Part shown: in pieces, positions 1 through 5,612 of the stretch
Layout: each line of letters opens with the position of its first letter
Numbering within the stretch: the stretch's first letter is position 1
From: Betaproteobacteria bacterium
GTDB taxonomy: Bacteria; Pseudomonadota; Gammaproteobacteria; Burkholderiales; Burkholderiaceae_C
Assembly (NCBI GenBank): GCA_005882155.1
Contig: VBCQ01000471.1
Location: 1 to 5,648 of the forward strand
DNA: 5,648 bases
Reading direction: 5' to 3'
Notes under the pieces: model-generated
Database searches by the model: none
Told to the model about the DNA's origin: nothing
The model's input: the letters and a program-made list of their open reading frames with translations, nothing else
Position numbers and translations under genes: made by a program

Positions 1-2
1 CA

Positions 3-59
3 CGCGCGGCCGACGGCGGGCATGGCGCACTGCTGGTCCTGCTGCGGCCGGCGCCGTAG
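3..59 (+). CDS. Possible 3' end of an unidentified gene (partial)
   Basis: A reading frame open from the left edge runs 18 codons to a TAG at 57-59 and ends in the residues GALLVLLRPAP. Sixteen of its 18 third positions are G or C, as in the real genes here, and it would converge on the kinase gene with a gap of about 54 bp. The short hydrophobic strand-like end could be the last strand of many folds, so I name no product. The same stretch also reads on the minus strand from an ATG at 21-23 (MPAVGRA...), which would be a gene downstream of the kinase in the same direction. Base composition by codon position does not separate the two readings. Confidence 0.3.
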   Translation, partial: RAADGGHGALLVLLRPAP

Positions 60-82
60 CAGCATGTCGAAAGATCATTTCA

Positions 83-107
83 TTCAACTGCGTTGAAGCA
101 TTTCAAC
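83..107. other. Two alternative short stem-loops in the intergenic gap
   Basis: TTCAAC (83-88) pairs with GTTGAA (92-97) across a 3-nt loop, and that same GTTGAA also pairs with a second TTCAAC (102-107) across a 4-nt loop. Only one hairpin can form at a time. The element lies 7 bp past the kinase stop codon in that gene's direction of transcription. The stems are only 6 bp and A/T-rich in the middle, and no run of T follows on either strand, so it is not a standard intrinsic terminator. It may be a weak 3'-end structure or chance. Confidence 0.3.
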
Positions 108-113
108 AGCCGT

Positions 114-2450
114 CTAACCCAAGCGCTCGATCATCTCCACCAGCACGTCGAAATCGACCGGCTTGACGAGGTGCCGGTCGAAGCCCGCTTCGGCGGCGGC
201 GAGCTTGTCGCTTTCCTGGCCGTAACCGGTCATCGCGATCAGTCGGGTGTGACGCAGCCGCGGCAGGCGGCGTACGCGGCGTGCGACCTCGTAGCCGTCG
301 ATGCCGGGCAGCCCGACGTCGAGCAAGACGAGATCCGGCTCCTCTTCGGTCGCCAGGCGCAGCGCCTCGGTGCCGTCGTGCGCGAGGCTTGTCGCATGGC
401 CTGACATCGTCAACAGCGTCGACAAGCTATTGGCCGCATCGACGTTATCGTCGACGACGAGGATCTTTCGCGGCGTTACCGCGTGCGGCGCGGCATCGGG
501 CCCAGGCGGTACCGGCTCGGGATGCGCGAGCGGCAGCGCGACGATGAACTCGCTGCCGTGTCCCGGCCCGGCGCTCGACGCGCTGACGATGCCGCTGTGC
601 AGCGCGACGATTCGCTGAACGAGTGTCAGGCCGATACCGAGCCCGCCATCGGAGCGATCGAGCGCACGCTTGCCCTGAACGAAGAGGTCGAACGCATGCT
701 CGATGAGCTGCTCGGACATGCCGATGCCGGTGTCTGCCACGCGGATGTGCGCTTCGTCTTCGCTCTTCTCGACGACCACCCGCACCGTGCCGCCGTTGGG
801 CGTGTACTTGGCGGCATTGCTGATCAAGTTCACCACGACCTGGGTCAGGCGGGTCGGGTCGCCGACGACACGGATCGGCTCTTTGGGCAACTCGATCTCG
901 AGCGCATGCTCGTAGTCCTTGACTGCAGGGCGCATCGACTCGACTGCCGCGCTGACCAGCCCGCTCAAGTCCACCGGCTCCTTCTCGAGCTGAATCTTGC
1001 CGACGGTGATGCGGCTCACGTCGAGCAGATCGTCGACCAGACGCGTGAGGTGCCCGACCTGCCGGCCGATCAGTTCCTTGCACCACGCGATGTCGGGCGG
1101 AAGCGTGCTGCGCTCCATGATTTCGACCGCGTTGCGGATCGGCGCCAGCGGGTTGCGCAGCTCATGCGCGAGCATCGCGATGAACTCGTTGATGCGCCGG
1201 CCCTCGCTCTCGAGCTCCTGCACGCGGCGCCGCTCCGACAGGTCGCGAGTGATCTGCGCGAAGCCGCGCATCGTGCCGTCTTTGTTGCGCAGCGCGGTGA
1301 GGCTGGAGTCGGCCCAGTAGCGGCTGCCATTGGCCTTGATGCGCCAGCCGGTGTCTTCGGAAAAGCCGAGCACCGTGGCGGTTTCGAGCTCGCGTTGCGG
1401 ACGGCCTGCCACCACGTCTTCGGGTGGATAGAGGATCGAAAAATTGCGCCCCAGCACGTCTTCGGCGCGCCAGCCTTCGACACGCTCCGCGCCGGCGTTC
1501 CAGCTCAACACTTCGCCGCGCGCGTCGAGCAGGAAGATCGCGTGATCCTTGACGCCTTCGACGAGCAGGCGAAAGTTTTCCTCGCTCTGCTTGAGGCGCT
1601 GCTCCTGCTCGCGCCGCTCGGTGAGGTCGCGAATGATGTTCGAGAAACCGCGCAATGCGCCCTTGCGGTCGTGGATCGCGGTGATCACCGCATCAGCCCA
1701 CAGCAGCGTGCCGTCTTGGCGAACCCGCCATCCGTCGTCGTCGAAGCGGCCGGTGCGCGCTGCGACCTCGAGCTGATGCTGAGGCCAGCCGCGCTCGACC
1801 GCGTCGGGCGGATAGAACATCGAGAAATGCCGGCCCAGCACCATCTCGGCGCTATAGCCGGTGATGCGTTGCGCGCCGATGTTCCAGCTGCTGACGAAGC
1901 CGTTCGGGTCGAGCATGTAGATCGCATAACCCTCGACCATCTCGACCAGTTGCCTGAACCGTTCTTCGCTCTGGCGCAAGCGCTCTTCGTGCTCGCGCCG
2001 CTCCGACAGGTCGCGGGTGATCTTGGAGAAGCCGATCAGCTCGCCGCTCGGCGCGCGCAGCGCGGTCAGCACCGCGCTGGCCCAGAAGCGCGAGCCGTCC
2101 TTGCGAACGCGCCAGCCTTCGTCTTCGTGGCGACCGGTCTCCCGCGCTTGGCGCAAGGATTCGTTCGGCGCACCGTTGACGCGCGCGTCGGGCGTATAGA
2201 ACCGCGACAGGTGGCTGCCGATGATCTCGTCGGCGGTGTAGCCCTTGATGCGCTCGGCGCCGGCATTCCACGACACCACATGGCCTTGCGGGTCGAGCAT
2301 GAAGATGGCGTAGTCGCGCGCGCCTTCGACGAGCAGGCGAAACGAGCTGTCACCGAGGTTGGTGATCGTCGGGCCCTTCGCGCCGTCCTTCACGTGCTGC
2401 TCGCTGTCGGATGCTGAAGCCACTGTCGTGTCCGTCCTGTCGCAGTCCAC
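114..2450 (-). CDS. Hybrid sensor histidine kinase, PAS-PAS-PAS-HisKA-HATPase_c-REC
   Basis: A 778-residue hybrid kinase that should autophosphorylate on histidine and pass the phosphate to its own C-terminal receiver. Three PAS+PAC units lie at about residues 36-152, 164-280 and 292-407, each with an AIF/YxLD...G.V.SWN.GA.R core and ending in a DLS/TERR helix. HisKA follows, with the H-box AHELRNP (phospho-acceptor His429). HATPase_c has N-box NLISNAAKY (541-549), G1 DTGIGM (573-578) and G2 GGLGIGL (602-608). The receiver (about 662-778) has acidic pair D667/D668, phospho-acceptor D711, T741 and K763, so all catalytic residues are present. I see no membrane segment or signal peptide, so it should be cytoplasmic. 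The ligand is unknown; no LOV-type flavin cysteine motif is visible. The GTG start at 2450 is the farthest upstream after an in-frame TAG, apart from an adjacent CTG. It has no clear ribosome site; GTGs at 2423 (AGGA upstream) and 2393 are alternatives. No Hpt protein or separate response regulator is in the window. Confidence 0.95.
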   Translation of the reverse strand: MDCDRTDTTVASASDSEQHVKDGAKGPTITNLGDSSFRLLVEGARDYAIFMLDPQGHVVSWNAGAERIKGYTADEIIGSHLSRFYTPDARVNGAPNESLRQARETGRHEDEGWRVRKDGSRFWASAVLTALRAPSGELIGFSKITRDLSERREHEERLRQSEERFRQLVEMVEGYAIYMLDPNGFVSSWNIGAQRITGYSAEMVLGRHFSMFYPPDAVERGWPQHQLEVAARTGRFDDDGWRVRQDGTLLWADAVITAIHDRKGALRGFSNIIRDLTERREQEQRLKQSEENFRLLVEGVKDHAIFLLDARGEVLSWNAGAERVEGWRAEDVLGRNFSILYPPEDVVAGRPQRELETATVLGFSEDTGWRIKANGSRYWADSSLTALRNKDGTMRGFAQITRDLSERRRVQELESEGRRINEFIAMLAHELRNPLAPIRNAVEIMERSTLPPDIAWCKELIGRQVGHLTRLVDDLLDVSRITVGKIQLEKEPVDLSGLVSAAVESMRPAVKDYEHALEIELPKEPIRVVGDPTRLTQVVVNLISNAAKYTPNGGTVRVVVEKSEDEAHIRVADTGIGMSEQLIEHAFDLFVQGKRALDRSDGGLGIGLTLVQRIVALHSGIVSASSAGPGHGSEFIVALPLAHPEPVPPGPDAAPHAVTPRKILVVDDNVDAANSLSTLLTMSGHATSLAHDGTEALRLATEEEPDLVLLDVGLPGIDGYEVARRVRRLPRLRHTRLIAMTGYGQESDKLAAAEAGFDRHLVKPVDFDVLVEMIERLG
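1191..2342 (-). repeat. Three in-frame 384-bp units encoding tandem PAS domains
   Basis: Inside the kinase gene, equivalent residues recur at exactly 128-residue spacing: F37, F165 and F293 at the unit starts, and D147, D275 and D403 in the DLSE/DLTE linker. The units therefore span 1959-2342, 1575-1958 and 1191-1574 with no net insertion or deletion. Units 1 and 3 keep near-identical DNA patches (2321-2342 against 1553-1574, and 1995-2015 against 1227-1247), both offset by exactly 768 bp. This points to tandem duplication of one PAS+linker module. The repeat is diverged, not a recent perfect copy. Confidence 0.8.
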
Positions 2451-2520
2451 CAGGGTGCCACGCTATGTTGACATGATCGCGCGCAATCGCGTCTTCTTGC
2501 CCCCTTGCCGGCTGTGATGT

Positions 2521-2540
2521 TACTGTTCATCCATACAGTT
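2521..2540. promoter_or_regulatory. LexA (SOS) operator box
   Basis: The 20-bp site TACTGTTCATCCATACAGTT has both CTGT (2523-2526) and ACAG (2535-2538) half-sites perfect with the required 8-bp spacer, and TA/TT flanks close to the enterobacterial consensus. It ends 11 bp before the dinB ATG, where a LexA site is expected for an SOS-induced translesion polymerase. A weak promoter reading is TTGCCC (2497-2502), an 18-bp spacer and TACTGT (2521-2526), which would put the operator over the -10 element; that promoter is only a guess. The site is also about 70 bp upstream of the divergent kinase start, so LexA could affect both genes. Confidence 0.9.
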
Positions 2541-2551
2541 ACCGACCCGCC

Positions 2552-3775
2552 ATGCCCGACGCATCTCAGCGCTTGATCGCTCATCTCGACATGGACGCGT
2601 TCTATGCGTCGGTCGAGCTGCTGCGCTACCCCGACCTGCGCGGACGGCCGGTGGTGATCGGCGGCGGCCGCGACCAGGCGCCGCGCGTCATGGCCGACGG
2701 CACACGCCGTTACGCCAGCTTGCGCCAATACACCGGCCGCGGCGTCATCATGACCGCCACCTACGAGGCGCGCGCGCTCGGCGCGCATTCAGGCATGGGC
2801 GTGATGAAGGCGGCGCAGCTCGCGCCCGACGCCGTGCTGCTGCCGATCGACTTCGACGAGTACCGCAAGTATTCGCGCCTGTTCAAGGCTGCGGTGCGCG
2901 AGCTGACGCCGCTCGTCGAAGACCGCGGCATCGACGAGATCTACATCGATCTGACCGACGTCCCCGGCGCGCAAGCCGATGCCGGCCACGCGATTGCGCG
3001 CGCGCTGAAAGACGCGGTGCGCGACGCGACCGGCCTCAGCTGCTCGATCGGCGTGACGCCGAACAAGCTGCTGTCGAAGATCTGCTCCGATCTCGACAAG
3101 CCCGATGGGCTGACGCTGCTGACGCGCTCCGAGATTGCGAAACGCATCTGGCCGCTGCCGGCGAAGAAGATCAACGGCATCGGACCCAAGGCGAACGAGA
3201 AGCTCGCGGGCTTGGGCATCCACACGATCGGCGATCTCGCCGCGGCCGACCCGGCGCTGCTGCTCGCGCAGTTCGGCAAGAGCTTCGGCGCTTGGCTGCA
3301 CGACGCGGCGCATGGTCGCGACGAACGGCCGGTGGTGACCTACAGCGAGCCCAAGTCGATCAGCCGCGAAACCACCTTCGAGCGTGACCTGCACGCGGTG
3401 CGCGACCGCGCGGTGCTCACGCCGATCTTCACCGAGCTGTGCGTCGAGCTCGCCGGCGACCTCACGCGCAAAGGCTATGCGAGCAAGACGATCGGCATCA
3501 AGCTGCGCTTCGACGACTTCAAGATCGTCACCCGCGACCTCACGTTGCCGGCGCATACGATGGACGCGCGAACGATTCGCCGCGCTGCCGGCGAGTGCCT
3601 GAAGCGCGTTGACCTGACGCGTCGGCTGCGCCTGCTCGGCGTGCGCGCAGGAGCGCTGGCCAAGCTCGCCGACTTGGTCGCACCAGCCGCGCCGTACGCC
3701 GTCGAGACGCTGACCCCGCTCGTCGCCGAAGAGCCGCTGCCGCTGTTCGACCTGACGCCCGACGACGGTTCGTGA
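2552..3775 (+). CDS. dinB: DNA polymerase IV (Y-family translesion polymerase)
   Basis: A 407-residue error-prone polymerase that copies past damaged bases. Palm motif I is HLDMDAFYASVE, with metal ligand D13 and Y18 at the steric-gate position. Motif II is RGIDEIYID, with D128 and E129; the usual S before (I/L)DE is G126. The fingers begin at GVIMTATYEAR (64-74). SCSIGVTPNKLLSKICSD (163-180) is strongly Pol IV-like, the thumb helix-hairpin-helix is INGIGPKANEKLAGLGI (207-223), and the little finger is about 260-365 (IKLRFDDF at 316-323). The C-terminal EPLPLF (394-399) fits the beta-clamp hexapeptide except that the leading Q is E. It is longer than E. coli Pol IV (351 residues) through an insertion at about 39-63 and a longer tail. 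The ATG at 2552 is required because the next Met codon would remove D13. No strong ribosome site precedes it. A LexA box 11 bp upstream implies SOS induction. No imuA/imuB-type partner is adjacent. Confidence 0.96.
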   Translation: MPDASQRLIAHLDMDAFYASVELLRYPDLRGRPVVIGGGRDQAPRVMADGTRRYASLRQYTGRGVIMTATYEARALGAHSGMGVMKAAQLAPDAVLLPIDFDEYRKYSRLFKAAVRELTPLVEDRGIDEIYIDLTDVPGAQADAGHAIARALKDAVRDATGLSCSIGVTPNKLLSKICSDLDKPDGLTLLTRSEIAKRIWPLPAKKINGIGPKANEKLAGLGIHTIGDLAAADPALLLAQFGKSFGAWLHDAAHGRDERPVVTYSEPKSISRETTFERDLHAVRDRAVLTPIFTELCVELAGDLTRKGYASKTIGIKLRFDDFKIVTRDLTLPAHTMDARTIRRAAGECLKRVDLTRRLRLLGVRAGALAKLADLVAPAAPYAVETLTPLVAEEPLPLFDLTPDDGS

Positions 3776-3871
3776 TTTTTTGGCGCCAAGCGCGAGCGCG
3801 CTGCGTCTGTTTCGCGTCGAAGCCCGTAGTTCTCGTCGCAGCTGTTCACACTTCAGCCTACGGCCGTCAAC

Positions 3872-3876
3872 GGAGA
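3872..3876 (+). promoter_or_regulatory. Ribosome binding site fixing the cupredoxin gene start
   Basis: GGAGA lies 9 nt before the ATG at 3886. It supports that start over the in-frame GTG at 3772, which overlaps the end of dinB and would put 38 residues without signal-peptide character before an obvious signal peptide. Confidence 0.7.
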
Positions 3877-3885
3877 CTTCGACCC

Positions 3886-4584
3886 ATGCGCAAGCTCATT
3901 CCCCTCGCGTTCGCCTGCAGCATCCTCGTCGGCGCGGCGCATGCCGGCACGCTGCAGGTCAGCGTCACCGACAAGGATGGCAAGCCGGCCGCCGATGTCG
4001 TCGTGCTCGTCGCACCGGTTGCCAAGGCAATACCCCAACCCGCTGCCGCGCCAGTGGTCATCGCGCAAGAGAACCTTCACTTCGCGCCCTTCCTCACCAT
4101 CGTGCCGATGGGCAGCACGGTGCGCTTCGTCAACCGCGACGGCTACGACCACCATGTGCGATCGACACCGAGCGGCCCGCTCGGCAGCATGCCGTCGGTG
4201 AAGAACTTCGAGTACAGGCTCGACGCCGCAATCAGCGCTGCTCCTGCCGTCTACGACGAATACAAGCCGGCGCCGGTCGCACGCAAGAAGGCCGGCACGA
4301 CGTGGGCCGAAGTCAAGCTCGACCAAGCCGGCCCGATCGGCCTCGGCTGCCATTTGCATTCATCGATGCGCGGCCAGCTCTACGTGAGCGACACGCCGTG
4401 GTTCGCGAAGACCGACGCGAACGGCGCCGCGACGATCAACGGCGTTCCCGATGGCGCCGCCGAGCTGAGCCTGTGGCACCCCGACCAGCTGCAAGAGCAA
4501 TCGCCGCTGCGGGTTCAGGTCGGCGCCGCGCCGCTGAAAGCGAGCGGGCAACTGAACTTCGTGCCGCAGCCTCGCCGCAGCTGA
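3886..4584 (+). CDS. Exported cupredoxin-like copper protein
   Basis: A 232-residue protein with a Sec signal peptide (MRKLIPLAFACSILVGAAHA, likely cleaved after AHA at residue 20), so it should be periplasmic or secreted. The central part (about 58-168) looks like a blue-copper cupredoxin: LTIVPMGSTVRFVNRD (70-85), then YDHHV with a candidate His ligand (H89 or H90), and GCHLHSSMRG, giving C154, H157 and M160 as the other ligands. The Cys-x2-His-x2-Met spacing matches amicyanin rather than plastocyanin (x4). The flanks VSVTDKDGKPAADVVVLVA (25-43) and KTDANGAATINGVPDGAAEL (175-194) look like the two halves of a carboxypeptidase-regulatory-like beta sandwich, with the cupredoxin between them. 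Such proteins are often labelled 'methylamine utilization protein' or plastocyanin-like; nothing here links it to methylamine oxidation. It starts 110 bp after dinB, with no convincing promoter seen, and ends 36 bp before the LysR gene. The redox partner is unknown. Confidence 0.82.
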   Translation: MRKLIPLAFACSILVGAAHAGTLQVSVTDKDGKPAADVVVLVAPVAKAIPQPAAAPVVIAQENLHFAPFLTIVPMGSTVRFVNRDGYDHHVRSTPSGPLGSMPSVKNFEYRLDAAISAAPAVYDEYKPAPVARKKAGTTWAEVKLDQAGPIGLGCHLHSSMRGQLYVSDTPWFAKTDANGAATINGVPDGAAELSLWHPDQLQEQSPLRVQVGAAPLKASGQLNFVPQPRRS

Positions 4585-4620
4585 TGCCTGGATGAGCGCA
4601 CAGGCGGCGACAATGTCGGC

Positions 4621-5547
4621 ATGTCGTCGGCCGACGTTCGCTACCCCACCATCGAAGGCCTGCGCGCCTTCGAGACTGCAGCGCGACTCGGCAGCTTCGA
4701 GCGCGCTGCTGATGAGCTGCACATCACCGCGAGTGCGGTCAGCAAGCGCGTCTCGACGCTCGAAGAGCTGCTCGGCGCGACACTGCTGCAGCGATCGGCG
4801 CGCGCGCTGACGCTGACCGCCGCCGGCAAGGAATACCTCGCCCAGGTCGGCGCGGCGCTCGAGCTGCTGGCTGCCGTGCCGCTGCACCAGCGCGCGGCGC
4901 AACGCACGCAGCGCCTGCGGGTGCGGACGCCGCCGACCTTCGCGCGGCAGATCCTCGTGCCGCGGCTCGAGCAGTTCACGCGCTCACAGCCCGACATCGA
5001 GCTCGAGGTCGTGCTGTCGATTCCGTTTCTCGACGTCGCGAGCAGCGACGCCGACGTGGAGGTGCGCAACGGCGATGCCGCCGCGGCCGGCGGCGACGTG
5101 TTGATGCGCGACGTGGTGATGCCGATGGCGTCGCCCGCCTTGCTCGCTCGCTTGCCACCGCTTCTTGCGCCTGCCGATCTCGCTCACGCGCCGCTGCTGC
5201 GCACGCCGCTCGAACCGTGGACGCCGTGGTTTCGCGCGGCGGGCCTCGCATGGCCCGAGCCGGCACAGGGTCCGAAGCTCGTCGACCTCGGCCTGACACT
5301 CGAGGCTGCTGTCAGCGGCCAAGGCATCGCACTCGCACGTCCGAGCCTCGCGCAAAGCTGGCTCGCGAGCGGCGCGCTGCGCCCGCTGTTCAGCATCAGC
5401 GCCGAGCCGGGCGGCCAGTACCACCTGCTGCCGCACGCCGGCGACGGCGCTGCATCGCGCTTCGCGCAGTGGCTGCGCTCGGTCTGCGAGCAGGTGTCGC
5501 GCGACTCCTTGCGCGACGCGCTTGCCGCGCTTTCGCGCCCGACCTGA
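4621..5547 (+). CDS. LysR-family transcriptional regulator (GcvA-like)
   Basis: A 308-residue LysR-type regulator, the normal length for the family. The N-terminal winged helix-turn-helix spans about 10-68: IEGLRAFETAARLGSFERAA, then the recognition region ELHITASAVSKRVSTLEELLG (32-52) and the wing SARALTLTAAG (59-69). After a linker helix, the ligand-binding domain (about 96-295) has PTFARQILVPRLEQF (105-119), the core strand DADVEVRNGD (143-152) and VDLGLTLEAAVSGQGIALA (221-239), a pattern typical of the GcvA-like subgroup. The ligand cannot be read from sequence. The ATG at 4621 starts the family homology directly; nearby ATGs at 4592 and 4613 are out of frame. The ribosome site is weak. 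The gene follows the cupredoxin gene by 36 bp on the same strand and could be read from the same transcript. A 65-bp gap separates it from the next gene, a putative lactate dehydrogenase and its most likely target. Confidence 0.93.
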   Translation: MSSADVRYPTIEGLRAFETAARLGSFERAADELHITASAVSKRVSTLEELLGATLLQRSARALTLTAAGKEYLAQVGAALELLAAVPLHQRAAQRTQRLRVRTPPTFARQILVPRLEQFTRSQPDIELEVVLSIPFLDVASSDADVEVRNGDAAAAGGDVLMRDVVMPMASPALLARLPPLLAPADLAHAPLLRTPLEPWTPWFRAAGLAWPEPAQGPKLVDLGLTLEAAVSGQGIALARPSLAQSWLASGALRPLFSISAEPGGQYHLLPHAGDGAASRFAQWLRSVCEQVSRDSLRDALAALSRPT

Positions 5548-5567
5548 AATTCTTTCCGCGCTCGCGC

Positions 5568-5580
5568 GCCGCACGGCGGC
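5568..5580. other. Small GC hairpin after the LysR gene
   Basis: GCCGC (5568-5572) and GCGGC (5576-5580) form a 5-bp stem with a 3-nt loop in the 65-bp gap between the LysR gene and the following gene. No T-run follows, so it is not an intrinsic terminator by sequence. In DNA this rich in GC such a short stem may be chance. Confidence 0.2.
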
Positions 5581-5603
5581 TAGCATCGCTGTCCACAGAA
5601 GCT

Positions 5604-5608
5604 GGAGA
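5604..5608 (+). promoter_or_regulatory. Ribosome binding site of the right-edge gene
   Basis: GGAGA sits 4 nt before the ATG at 5613 (5 nt if the core is taken as GGAG). It resembles the site before the cupredoxin gene and supports a real gene start here. Confidence 0.65.
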
Positions 5609-5612
5609 CGCC

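Noticed and set aside
483..2417. Very long open frame on the plus strand opposite the kinase gene
   Set aside because: It is an antisense shadow caused by high GC and strong codon bias. Its translation has no recognisable domain, while the minus-strand frame shows complete PAS, kinase and receiver motifs.
2468..2473. Perfect TTGACA -35 element in the divergent intergenic region
   Set aside because: No acceptable -10 hexamer lies 16-18 bp downstream (the sequence there is around GTCTTC). It is also far from the LexA box where the dinB promoter is expected.
2789..3556. Long minus-strand open frame opposite dinB
   Set aside because: The plus-strand frame carries all Pol IV motifs. The antisense translation is Arg/Ala/Val-rich without domain features, as expected of a shadow frame.
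3789..3802. AGCGCG / CGCGCT inverted repeat after dinB as a terminator
   Set aside because: The loop would be only 2 nt and no T-run follows it; the T-run at 3776-3781 lies before it. In GC-rich sequence this is likely chance.
3772..3885. In-frame GTG extension of the cupredoxin gene, starting within the dinB stop codon
   Set aside because: The ATG at 3886 has a good ribosome site 9 nt upstream and begins an obvious signal peptide. The extra 38 residues do not look like part of an exported protein.
3886..4584. Methylamine-utilisation system (mau locus)
   Set aside because: Only the amicyanin-like ligand spacing suggests it. No methylamine dehydrogenase subunit or maturation gene is present, so the common database label should not be read as function.
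5581..5586. TAGCAT as a -10 element for the right-edge gene
   Set aside because: It matches 4 of 6 consensus bases, but no -35-like hexamer is at proper spacing; TTTCCG is 22 bp away.
5589..5598. CTGTCCACAG as a second LexA box before the right-edge gene
   Set aside because: The half-sites are separated by 2 bp instead of 8, so LexA would not recognise it. It is a short palindrome, probably chance.
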